From assembly GCF_965204935.1 (NCBI RefSeq), contig NZ_CBDBFO010000002.1: a stretch of 64,000 nucleotides of DNA; one strand, written 5' to 3'. The position numbers were made by a program, and so were the translations under genes. Shown here piece by piece: positions 1 to 7,743 of the stretch. The notes beneath the pieces were generated by a model. That model made no database searches, was not told the DNA's origin, and was given only the letters and a program-made list of their open reading frames with translations. The stretch comes from Hoeflea_A sp965204935. GTDB lineage: Bacteria; Pseudomonadota; Alphaproteobacteria; Rhizobiales; Rhizobiaceae. Positions within the stretch are counted from its first letter, which is position 1. Every line of letters starts with the position of its first letter.

Positions 1-766
1 GAATGCGAACGCTTGGCCCTGAGACGGATATGCCGGCGATGGCCTCGCCATACTCATTGTACACCGGGGCGGCGACGCAGCGCATGCCAAGCGTGCGCTC
101 CTCGTTGTCGATCGCCCATCCGCGCTCACGGACTGCCGCCATTTCGTTGCGCAGTGCTTCCGGATCGGCAATGGTGTTATCCGTATAGGTCGGCAGCCCC
201 TTTTTGGCCATCCAATTGTCCAGACCGCTGGCGTCCATATGCGCCAGCAGCGCTTTGCCGATGCCGGATGCGTGCATGTGGGCGCGGGTCCCGGGGCGGT
301 GGAATGCGCGGATCGGTTCGTGGGTCTCGACCTGCGAGACGAAAACCACATCACCATCATCGGCAATGGCCATGTTTGCCGTCTCGCCCGTTTTCTCCAT
401 CAGCGCACGCAACATTGGCCGCCCGGCTTCCACGACCTTTATACGGCGGGTGAATGATCCGCCGATTCGAAAGGCCTCGACACCGATCGTCCAAAGCTGG
501 GATTCCTCATCGAATTCCAGATAGCCGAAACTTTGCAACGTCATCAGCAGCCTGTGCGCCGTTGAGGCGGGCATGCCGGCCCGTTGCGAAAGATCGGTCA
601 GGCTCATGCTGTCGGCTTCGGCCACCGTCTGCAGCAGGATCAAAGCCCGCTCCAGTGCCTTGACGTTTGTCGCTGGCTTGTTGGTCGGCCGGCCACGTGG
701 CCTGCCGCGCGTTCTTGTAAAGACCTTGTCGCTCACGGCAACAGAGTATGGCGCATGGGCATTCAT
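1..766 (-). CDS. bhcR: IclR-family regulator of the beta-hydroxyaspartate cycle, BhcR (3' end outside window)
   Basis: About 255 codons are visible and the C-terminus runs off the left edge. The start is the ATG at 766-764 (MNAHAPYSV). A basic N-terminal stretch (TRTRGRPRGRP) precedes an IclR winged helix (roughly residues 35-90, with MSLTDLSQRAGMPASTAHRLL) and then the effector-binding domain (METHEP-type region, ASGIGKALLAHM, RGWAIDNEE). IclR proteins bind small acids such as glyoxylate. The gene is divergent from bhcA across a 164-bp AT-rich gap, the arrangement known for bhcR in Paracoccus, so it is assigned as the local regulator of bhcABCD. The family is clear from sequence; the name BhcR rests on context. 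Confidence 0.85.
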   Translation of the reverse strand, partial: MNAHAPYSVAVSDKVFTRTRGRPRGRPTNKPATNVKALERALILLQTVAEADSMSLTDLSQRAGMPASTAHRLLMTLQSFGYLEFDEESQLWTIGVEAFRIGGSFTRRIKVVEAGRPMLRALMEKTGETANMAIADDGDVVFVSQVETHEPIRAFHRPGTRAHMHASGIGKALLAHMDASGLDNWMAKKGLPTYTDNTIADPEALRNEMAAVRERGWAIDNEERTLGMRCVAAPVYNEYGEAIAGISVSGPSVRI

Positions 767-859
767 ATGCAAGTGTTGGAAGAAAATTTTGAAAATAGAT
801 TTTGGATTTATATTAAATAATAAAAACAACATGATAAAGGAGAAAATGAAAAATGAAAA

Positions 860-876
860 AATTTTTCGGAAAAATT
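860..876. promoter_or_regulatory. Candidate BhcR operator and bhcA promoter region
   Basis: AATTTTTC-G-GAAAAATT is a perfect 17-bp inverted repeat in the AT-rich gap between bhcR and bhcA, 55 bp before the bhcA ATG. Its layout resembles IclR-type operators. A possible promoter for bhcA is TTGAAA at 789-794 and TATTAA at 811-816 with a 16-bp spacer. That assignment is weak because the whole gap is A/T-rich. Confidence 0.45.
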
Positions 877-930
877 GAGTTCTGGGCGCGGTTTTGTCAT
901 TTTAGCGGCCATTGGAATTGAGGATGGACC

Positions 931-2130
931 ATGAGTGACCAGAACCCGCTGTTTATTCCCGGCCCGACGAACATCCCCGAAAGGCTGCGCCGGGCAATTG
1001 ACGTACCGTCAATGGATCACCGTTCTGAGAGTTTCGCGGCGATCCTGAAGCCGGTGATTGACGGTGTGAAGGATGTGCTGAAAACGCGCGACGGCGAGGT
1101 TGTCATTTTCCCGGCAAGCGGGACCGGCGGCTGGGAAGCGGCCATTACCAACACGTTGTCGCCGGGCGACAAGGTCCTGTCCGCCCGCTATGGCATGTTC
1201 TCCCATCGCTGGATCGACCTGTGCCAGCGCCACGGCCTCGACGTCGAGGTAATCGAGGAGGAATGGGGTAACGGCGTACCGGCCGATAGGATTGAGGACG
1301 CGCTTGCAAACGACCCGGACCATGCCATCAAGGCGGTGCTTGTTACGCACAACGAAACCGCGACGGGCGTTCGCAGCGATATTGCAGCCGTCCGCAAGGC
1401 GCTCGATGCCGCAAAGCACCCGGCACTTCTTTATGTCGATGGCGTCAGTTCGATCGCGTCGATGGATTTCCGCATGGACGAATGGGGCGTTGATCTGGCG
1501 GTCACAGGATCGCAAAAGGGTTTCATGCTTCCGACCGGCGCCGCCATTGTCGGCATCAGCCGCAAGGCGCTGCAGGCGATGGAAGCGGCCCGCTGTCCGC
1601 GCTGCTATTTCGATTTCCGCGACATGCTGTCGACCAATACCACCGGGGGCTTTCCCTATACCCCGCCGCTCAACATCCTGTGCGCTATGAAGGTCTCGCT
1701 CGAAATGCTCCAGGAAGAGGGGCTTCCCAATGTCTTTGCCCGCCATCACCGAATTGCCGAAGGTATCCGCAGCGCGATCAGCGCCTGGGGCTTGAAGATT
1801 TGCGCCAACAATCCGCGGCTGTACTCGGAAACCGTCACCGCCATTTGTGTTCCGCACGGCTTCGACAGCAACAAGATTGTCAGCCATGCGGCGGAGAAAT
1901 ACGGCGTCGCGTTCGGTGTTGGGCTCGGAAAGGTTGCCGGAAAGGTCTTCCGCATCGGCCATTTGGGGTCAATGACCGACGTGATGGCATTAAGTGGCCT
2001 TGCCACTGCTGAAATGGTCATGGCCGATCTCGACTATCCGATCACGCTGGGTTCAGGTGTGGCGGCCGCGCAGGAGTATTATCGCAGCACACGGCATGTC
2101 GGCAGTGTCGGCACGTCCCGCGCAGCATAG
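931..2130 (+). CDS. bhcA: Aspartate--glyoxylate aminotransferase BhcA
   Basis: This 399-residue PLP enzyme of the alanine-glyoxylate/serine-glyoxylate aminotransferase family (fold type I) begins with the typical FIPGPTNIPERL. The Schiff-base lysine is expected at K196 in TGSQKGFMLP. In the beta-hydroxyaspartate cycle BhcA transfers the amino group of L-aspartate to glyoxylate, giving oxaloacetate and glycine. The start is supported by GAGG seven bases upstream. It is the first gene of bhcABCD, 8 bp before bhcB. The assignment is strong because all four cycle enzymes and the regulator are adjacent in the order described for Paracoccus denitrificans; a lone protein could be mistaken for serine-glyoxylate transaminase. 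Confidence 0.93.
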   Translation: MSDQNPLFIPGPTNIPERLRRAIDVPSMDHRSESFAAILKPVIDGVKDVLKTRDGEVVIFPASGTGGWEAAITNTLSPGDKVLSARYGMFSHRWIDLCQRHGLDVEVIEEEWGNGVPADRIEDALANDPDHAIKAVLVTHNETATGVRSDIAAVRKALDAAKHPALLYVDGVSSIASMDFRMDEWGVDLAVTGSQKGFMLPTGAAIVGISRKALQAMEAARCPRCYFDFRDMLSTNTTGGFPYTPPLNILCAMKVSLEMLQEEGLPNVFARHHRIAEGIRSAISAWGLKICANNPRLYSETVTAICVPHGFDSNKIVSHAAEKYGVAFGVGLGKVAGKVFRIGHLGSMTDVMALSGLATAEMVMADLDYPITLGSGVAAAQEYYRSTRHVGSVGTSRAA

Positions 2131-2138
2131 GTGTCAAA

Positions 2139-3119
2139 ATGTACATCCCGACCTTTGATGACGTGAAGGCCGCGCATGAGCGGATCCGGCCGCATGTGCA
2201 CCGCACCCCGGTCCTGACCAGCACGTTCTTCAACACGCTGACCGGCGCCGAGCTTTTCTTCAAGTGCGAGAATTTTCAAAAGGCCGGCGCTTTCAAGGTG
2301 CGCGGCGCATCGAACGCCGTTTTCGGTCTCAGTGCCGACAAGGCAAAATACGGCGTTGCCAGCCATTCATCCGGGAACCATGCCCTGTCGCTCTCCTATG
2401 CAGCCGGCCGCCGCGGTGTCGATGTGACCGTGGTGATGCCGCGCACGGCCCCGGACGCCAAGAAGGACGCAGTGCGTGGCTATGGCGGAAAGGTGCTTGA
2501 ATGCGAACCGTCGACCGCCGCACGCGAGGCCATGCTCAAGGAGGTTGTGGACGAAACCGGCGCGGATTTCGTCCACCCCTACAACGATCACCGTGTTATC
2601 GCCGGCCAGGGAACATGCTCCCTGGAGCTGAACGAGGAGGTCGGCCCGCTCGATGCGGTGGTTGCACCCATCGGCGGCGGCGGCATGATTTCGGGCACGT
2701 GCCTGACCATGTCCAGCATTTCACCCCATACCAAGATCTATGCGGCCGAGCCGGAAAACGCAGACGATGTCTACAGGTCGCTGCGCGAGGGAAAGATCGT
2801 CGAAGACGATGCGCCAAACACGATCGCGGACGGGCTGAAAGTGTCGATGCGGCCGAGGACATGGCACTTTGTCTCCAACCACGTTGCCGATGTTCTTCTG
2901 GTATCGGAGGATGAAATCGCCCGGGCAATGTATCTGGTCTGGCAGCGCATGAAGATCGTCATCGAGCCGTCCAGCGCGGTGGCGATGGCCGCCATCATCA
3001 GGAACCGGGAGATGTTCGATGGCAAGCGCGTCGGCGTAATCTTTACCGGCGGCAATGTGGATTTGACGAAACTGCCCTGGATGCAGGGCCTCGGTCTGGA
3101 AAAATCAGCGGGAGAATAG
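2139..3119 (+). CDS. bhcB: beta-Hydroxyaspartate dehydratase BhcB
   Basis: This 326-residue protein belongs to the threonine dehydratase/serine racemase branch of PLP fold type II. K53 in GAFKVRGASN is the expected PLP lysine, SSGNHA binds the phosphate/substrate and GGGGMISG cups the cofactor phosphate. In the cycle it dehydrates erythro-beta-hydroxyaspartate to iminosuccinate, the substrate of BhcD. It sits 8 bp after bhcA, and its stop is one base before the bhcC ATG, so translation is probably coupled. Sequence alone would allow threonine dehydratase; position between bhcA and bhcC decides the call. Confidence 0.92.
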   Translation: MYIPTFDDVKAAHERIRPHVHRTPVLTSTFFNTLTGAELFFKCENFQKAGAFKVRGASNAVFGLSADKAKYGVASHSSGNHALSLSYAAGRRGVDVTVVMPRTAPDAKKDAVRGYGGKVLECEPSTAAREAMLKEVVDETGADFVHPYNDHRVIAGQGTCSLELNEEVGPLDAVVAPIGGGGMISGTCLTMSSISPHTKIYAAEPENADDVYRSLREGKIVEDDAPNTIADGLKVSMRPRTWHFVSNHVADVLLVSEDEIARAMYLVWQRMKIVIEPSSAVAMAAIIRNREMFDGKRVGVIFTGGNVDLTKLPWMQGLGLEKSAGE

Positions 3120-3120
3120 G

Positions 3121-4269
3121 ATGAATGCGATGAGCAGCGCACCAGTGGTCGGCCTGAATATACCGGCAGTGGTCGGAATGGATCTCAAGGACGTGGGCAC
3201 GCCCGCCCTGATTGTCGACCTCGACGCCTTTGAGCGCAATGTCAAGAAAATGCGCGAATTCATTGAATCGAAGGGCATTCGTCATCGTGCGCATGCCAAG
3301 ACTCATAAGTCGGCCGATATCGCGCTTTACCAGATGGAGGCGGGCGGCGCCTGCGGCGTGTGCTGTCAGAAAGTGTCCGAGGCCGAAGCGCTGGTGGCTG
3401 GCGGTGTCAAAGATGTCCTCGTCTCCAACCAGGTGGTCGATCCGAGCAAGATCGACCGGCTCGCGGCGATGGCCAAGAAAGCCCGTGTCCTGGTCTGTGT
3501 CGATGACCGCGGCAATGTCGATGACCTGTCCGCGGCGGCCAGCCGCCACGGCGTAACGGTGGAGTGCCTGGTTGAGATCGATGTCGGGGCCGGGCGTTGC
3601 GGCGTCCAGTGGGGCGAACCGGTGGTTTCACTCGCCAAAGCGATCGAAGCGGCACCGGGACTGAAGTTTTCCGGGCTGCAGGCCTATCAGGGTGCCGCCC
3701 AGCATGTTCATGACTTCGAAGAACGCAGCGCGCAGATCGACAAGGCCGTCAAGATGGTCGAGGACACGGTCGCCATGTTGAAGGAAGCCGGCCTCGAATG
3801 CGACATCGTTGGCGGGGCAGGGACCGGCACCTACTATTTTGAAGGTGGCAGCGGGGTCTACAATGAGATGCAGTGCGGTTCGTATATCTTCATGGATGCC
3901 GACTACCAGCGTGTCCGGGACCGGGAAGGCGACTTCATCCACGAGTTCGAGAACAGCCTCTTTATCTACACCGCCATCATGTCGAAAACGAAAACCGACA
4001 AGGCGATCTGCGATGCCGGGCTCAAGGCACAAAGTGTCGACAGCGGCCTGCCGGTCATCTTTGGCCGCGACGACGTGGAATACATCAAATGTTCGGACGA
4101 ACACGGCGTGATCGCCGATCCTCAGAACGTCCTTAAACTGAATGACAAGCTGAAGCTCGTACCCGGCCACTGCGACCCGACCTGCAATGTCTACGACTGG
4201 TATGTCGGCGTGCGGAACGGCAAGGTCGAAGCGCTCTGGCCGGTGACAGCGCGCGGCATGTGCCTTTAG
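3121..4269 (+). CDS. bhcC: beta-Hydroxyaspartate aldolase BhcC
   Basis: This 382-residue PLP aldolase of the D-threonine aldolase/alanine-racemase N-terminal fold (type III) carries K60 in HAKTHKSADIA as the probable Schiff-base lysine. VPGHCDPTCN near the C-terminus is the metal-binding motif of this family, which needs a divalent cation. It condenses glycine with glyoxylate to beta-hydroxyaspartate, the carbon-carbon bond forming step of the cycle. GGGAGAATAGG directly before the ATG is a good ribosome binding site even though it lies within the end of bhcB. Confidence 0.93.
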   Translation: MNAMSSAPVVGLNIPAVVGMDLKDVGTPALIVDLDAFERNVKKMREFIESKGIRHRAHAKTHKSADIALYQMEAGGACGVCCQKVSEAEALVAGGVKDVLVSNQVVDPSKIDRLAAMAKKARVLVCVDDRGNVDDLSAAASRHGVTVECLVEIDVGAGRCGVQWGEPVVSLAKAIEAAPGLKFSGLQAYQGAAQHVHDFEERSAQIDKAVKMVEDTVAMLKEAGLECDIVGGAGTGTYYFEGGSGVYNEMQCGSYIFMDADYQRVRDREGDFIHEFENSLFIYTAIMSKTKTDKAICDAGLKAQSVDSGLPVIFGRDDVEYIKCSDEHGVIADPQNVLKLNDKLKLVPGHCDPTCNVYDWYVGVRNGKVEALWPVTARGMCL

Positions 4270-4288
4270 CGGCGTGTGACCCTTCAAG

Positions 4289-4312
4289 GGCGGCGCGATA
4301 TCCCGCGCCGCC
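4289..4312 (+). other. Intercistronic hairpin between bhcC and bhcD
   Basis: GGCGGCGCG and CGCGCCGCC form a perfect 9-bp GC stem with a 6-base loop in the 69-bp gap between bhcC and bhcD. There is no T-tract, so it is not a typical intrinsic terminator. It may protect the bhcABC transcript 3' end or reduce bhcD expression relative to the upstream genes. Confidence 0.55.
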
Positions 4313-4338
4313 GATCGTTTCTCGACGAGGACTCCCAC

Positions 4339-5304
4339 ATGATCATCGTTTCCGAAGAGTGCGTCAGCACGATCCTGACCGAAGAGGACGGCTTTTCAGC
4401 GGTCGAGGCTGTATTTGCCGCCATGGCGCGTGGTGATGCATATAATTTTCCGGTTATCCGGGAAGCGATCGGCCACGCGGATGCGCTCTACGGTTTCAAA
4501 TCGGGCTTCGACAGGGCCGGGCTTTCCCTCGGGCTGAAGTCAGGTGGATACTGGCCGGGCAACGCACAACGGGGCATACCGAACCACCAGTCGACGGTTT
4601 TACTGTTCGATCCGGATACCGGGCGTCTCTCGGCGATTGTCGGCGGTAATTATCTGACGGCGATCCGCACCGCGGCCTCGAGCGCCGTCTCGATAAAGCA
4701 CCTGGCCCGCCCGGAGTCCCGCACCCTCGGGATGATCGGAGCCGGGCACCAGTCCCATTTCCAGGTTCGCGCTGCGGCCAGACTGGGCAATTTCGAGAGC
4801 GTCGTCGCATGGAACCGGCACCCCGAAATGCTGGATGACCTGGAAAAAACGGTTCAGGGTCTTGGTATGGATTTCGAAAGGGCCGAACCCGAGCAACTCG
4901 CCGCCCGGGCCGATGTCATTATCACGATCACTTCCTGTCATGAGCCGCTTTTGATGAAGGAGTGGATCCGCCCGGGAACCCATCTGGACTGCATGGGAAC
5001 CGATACCAGGGGAAAAATGGAAGTGGATCCGGATCTTGTTGCTGCTGCAACGGTGTTTACGGACGAGGTAGCACAATCGACCACCATCGGAGAGGCGCAG
5101 CACGCCGTTGGAAAAGGCCTGTTGCAGGACAGCGCAATCACACCGATCGGCGATGTTATCAACGGTGCCCAGGCGGGCAGGATATCGCAGGACCAGATAA
5201 CGTTGTTCGATGGCACCGGGGTCGGCCTGCAGGATCTTGCCGTCGCCTCCGCCGTTGCCGCCAAGGCGCAGGAAGAAGGGTTGTCGCAAACGGCGCACCT
5301 TTGA
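4339..5304 (+). CDS. bhcD: Iminosuccinate reductase BhcD
   Basis: This 321-residue member of the ornithine cyclodeaminase/mu-crystallin family has a Rossmann fingerprint (LGMIGAGHQSHFQVRAA, around residues 135-150) and the family motif GNYLTAIRTAA before it. In the cycle it reduces iminosuccinate to L-aspartate, regenerating the amino donor for BhcA. The ATG at 4339 is preferred because the protein then begins at the family-typical MIIVSEE. Longer in-frame starts would run through the intercistronic hairpin. It is the last gene of the cluster, followed by about 100 bp without a gene. Confidence 0.92.
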   Translation: MIIVSEECVSTILTEEDGFSAVEAVFAAMARGDAYNFPVIREAIGHADALYGFKSGFDRAGLSLGLKSGGYWPGNAQRGIPNHQSTVLLFDPDTGRLSAIVGGNYLTAIRTAASSAVSIKHLARPESRTLGMIGAGHQSHFQVRAAARLGNFESVVAWNRHPEMLDDLEKTVQGLGMDFERAEPEQLAARADVIITITSCHEPLLMKEWIRPGTHLDCMGTDTRGKMEVDPDLVAAATVFTDEVAQSTTIGEAQHAVGKGLLQDSAITPIGDVINGAQAGRISQDQITLFDGTGVGLQDLAVASAVAAKAQEEGLSQTAHL

Positions 5305-5405
5305 CGGGATCAAATCGCCGAAAGGCGCTGTTTGCCCGCTCGATAATTGACGGACCTGTCCCATTTCATCATGCTAGCCGGCATCCGATGAAACGGGGAC
5401 AGATC

Positions 5406-5819
5406 ATGATCGAAGGCGCCATACACAATCCCTCCCATCCGCAGCATTTCATGCAGGTGGACAAGATGGACCAGAAGGTCTGCGTGTCCTTCGGCGATAT
5501 CAGGCTTGCCGAAACCGGCCGGGCGCTGCGGCTGCTGGAAGTGGGTCGCCGGATCTACCAACCCCAGTACTATATTCCGCGTGAAGACGTGCCGGTAAAC
5601 CTCGTGAAAACGGAGAAATCCACCCGCTGTCCGCTGAAGGGACAGGCAAGCTATTTCAGCATCGTGGATGAAACAGGAGAGGAACTCGCCGCCGAAATCG
5701 GCTGGTCCTATGAGGAGCCATTCGATTTCGCAGAGCTCATCTCCGGCTACATCGCTTTCGATCCGCGCCGCGTCACCATCACGGTCGAGGCAGCCAAGGC
5801 CCGCCGGATGGCCGGTTGA
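5406..5819 (+). CDS. DUF427 domain protein
   Basis: This 137-residue protein is recognised as DUF427 by the central SFGDIRLAETGRALRLLE, YYIPREDV and KSTRCPLKGQASYFS segments. DUF427 proteins are small beta-rich cytosolic proteins of unknown biochemical role. The ATG at 5406 is chosen because GGGGA lies six bases upstream; an in-frame ATG at 5388 is possible. The tag-like gene follows 12 bp downstream on the same strand, suggesting co-transcription. No function is claimed. Confidence 0.8.
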   Translation: MIEGAIHNPSHPQHFMQVDKMDQKVCVSFGDIRLAETGRALRLLEVGRRIYQPQYYIPREDVPVNLVKTEKSTRCPLKGQASYFSIVDETGEELAAEIGWSYEEPFDFAELISGYIAFDPRRVTITVEAAKARRMAG

Positions 5820-5831
5820 GAAAGGCGGACC

Positions 5832-6503
5832 ATGCGCGATTTTGATGCCATCTACGACATTGCCGCCGAACGCAAAGGCGGCCCGGACGCCTTCGAGGCG
5901 ACACTTTCCAATCCGAAGACCGCAGCGGAGTTGGCGGCCATTCCGGATGATCGCTGGCTGTCCCAGATGAGCAAGTGCATCTTTCAGGCAGGATTCAACT
6001 GGAAGGTCGTTGAAAACAAATGGCCCGATATCGAGGCCGCCTTTCATGAGTTCGACATCGGTCGGGCCGGTTTCATGACCGACGAAGAGATCGGCGAGCA
6101 CCTGAGCGATCCCAAAGTCATCCGCCACGGCAAGAAGATCGCCGCCATTCGCGACAATGCCCGTTTTCTGGCGGAACTCGCAAAGGAAAACGGATCGGCG
6201 GCAACCGCATTTGCGGAATGGCCGAGGGAAGACTTTGTCGGTCTGCTTGCAATGCTGAAGAAAAGGGCGAACCGCCTTGGCGGCAACAGCGCCATGTATT
6301 TTCTGAGGTTCATGGGGGTCGACAGTTTCATCCTGTCGCGTGATGTGGTCGCGGCGCTTATTCGTGAAGGCGTGGTCGACAAGGCGCCGAGTTCAAAAAA
6401 GGACATGGAGCGCGTGCAGGAAGCCTTCAACACCTGGTGCGCCCAGTCCGGACGCCCGATGACGCATGTCAGCCGTGTGCTGGCATGTTCAATCGATGGC
6501 TGA
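5832..6503 (+). CDS. DNA-3-methyladenine glycosylase I-like protein (HhH-GPD)
   Basis: This 223-residue protein resembles the Tag family: SKCIFQAGFNWKVVENKWP, the FDI...DPKVIRHGKKIAAIRDNA block, and the LGGNSAMYFLRFMGVD helix-hairpin-helix region. Tag enzymes remove alkylated adenine from DNA in base excision repair. The N-terminal Cys motif (RCxW) that binds zinc in classical Tag is not present, so this is the shorter Tag-like subgroup and its substrate is uncertain. Its 3' end overlaps the convergent amidohydrolase gene by 15 bp. Confidence 0.75.
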   Translation: MRDFDAIYDIAAERKGGPDAFEATLSNPKTAAELAAIPDDRWLSQMSKCIFQAGFNWKVVENKWPDIEAAFHEFDIGRAGFMTDEEIGEHLSDPKVIRHGKKIAAIRDNARFLAELAKENGSAATAFAEWPREDFVGLLAMLKKRANRLGGNSAMYFLRFMGVDSFILSRDVVAALIREGVVDKAPSSKKDMERVQEAFNTWCAQSGRPMTHVSRVLACSIDG

Positions 6504-7664
6504 TGCAGCCGGATCGTTGGCGCCGATCAATCGGGACATGGTGGCGTGCAGCATTGCGGCACCTGTCGGAATGAGCGTATCCGGAAAGTCGTAGTCGGAA
6601 TTGTGAAGCGCCGGCGTGTCGGTTCCGGCACCAAGGAAAAACATGCCGGATGCGCTGTGCTGGCCGAACTCCCCGAAATCCTCGGAAAAGCGCAGCGGTG
6701 CCTGCAGGTCTTCCACGTCAAGACCGAGGGCTCTGGCGCATTCCCGCATGTGACCGATAACGGTGACGTCATTCGCGCATGCGTTGAAGATATCGTCATA
6801 GGTAATCTCGATCGTCACACCGCATTTTTCCGCAGCACGTCTTGAAATCGTTTCCGCCGCGGCAACGATCTCGAACATTTTTTCATTGCTGACTGTCCGC
6901 AGGGTCGCCCAAAGATCGGCGTCTGCGGGCGATATGCCGAACGCCTTTTCTCCAAGGCTGGCGTGGACGATGGTGACAAGACTGAATTCACGATCGGTGG
7001 CAGTGGTGTTGGAGAGCGCGTCAAACTCTCTGATGATTTCCGCCAGACCCAATGCCGGTGAAACGCCGGCCTCCGGTTGTGCCGCGTGCGCGGTTTTGCC
7101 GGTCATGCGAATACGCATGCCGCGCGACGCACAATTGACGTACCCGTCCTTGAGGAGGATCTGGTGCGCTTCGTGTCCCGGCAGATTGTGCAGGGAAATC
7201 GTGAAGTCGCAGCGCACGTCGTCGAAACGGGGATCGGCGATGACAGCCCGGGCGCCCTGGCCGGTTTCTTCCGCCGGTTGGAAAAGCAGCACGGCGCGGC
7301 CGCGCGCGGGCCGCTCGCGCAGAAGCATGGCGACTCCCAAGAGCATTGCCATGTGGCCGTCATGTCCGCACTGGTGTCCCTTGCCCGGTATCCTCGATTT
7401 ATACGAAACGGTTCCGGTTTCAGAGATCGGCAACCCGTCCAGCTCGCACCGCATCATCACGGACGGGCCTGGCTGGCCGCCGTCAAAGATGGCGGCAACG
7501 CCGGTCCCGCCGAGACCCCGGACAATCCTGTCCGGGCCAAGATCGGTCAGATGGTCAAAGATGCGGTCAGCCGTCTCGGATTCTTCTCCCGAAAGTTCCG
7601 GCCGCATATGAAGGTCGCGCCGGATGGAAACAAGCGCCTCGATCTCATTGTCTGAAAGATGCAT
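6489..7664 (-). CDS. M20-family amidohydrolase (hippurate/IAA-amino-acid hydrolase type)
   Basis: This 391-residue cytosolic metallohydrolase has the family start LVSIRRDLHMRPELSGEE, the metal-binding GHQCGHDGHMAMLLG, and QPAEETGQGARAVI carrying the catalytic glutamate. Such enzymes deacylate N-acyl amino acids or similar amides. The ATG at 7664 is chosen because it matches the family start; a longer frame to 7781 would overlap the next gene. The gene lies 79 bp downstream of the GGDEF-EAL gene on the same strand, with no evident functional link. Substrate unknown. Confidence 0.85.
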   Translation of the reverse strand: MHLSDNEIEALVSIRRDLHMRPELSGEESETADRIFDHLTDLGPDRIVRGLGGTGVAAIFDGGQPGPSVMMRCELDGLPISETGTVSYKSRIPGKGHQCGHDGHMAMLLGVAMLLRERPARGRAVLLFQPAEETGQGARAVIADPRFDDVRCDFTISLHNLPGHEAHQILLKDGYVNCASRGMRIRMTGKTAHAAQPEAGVSPALGLAEIIREFDALSNTTATDREFSLVTIVHASLGEKAFGISPADADLWATLRTVSNEKMFEIVAAAETISRRAAEKCGVTIEITYDDIFNACANDVTVIGHMRECARALGLDVEDLQAPLRFSEDFGEFGQHSASGMFFLGAGTDTPALHNSDYDFPDTLIPTGAAMLHATMSRLIGANDPAASAID

Positions 7665-7743
7665 GGGAAACCGCCATCCGTTGGCAACGATGGAACGCTG
7701 CGTCCGGCACAGAAAGGTGTCAAGTCCTGGAAGGGTCTGCGAC

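Noticed and set aside
1009..1962. Long minus-strand open frame opposite bhcA
   Set aside because: It is the GC-rich antisense frame of a well supported gene, with no family motifs or ribosome site.
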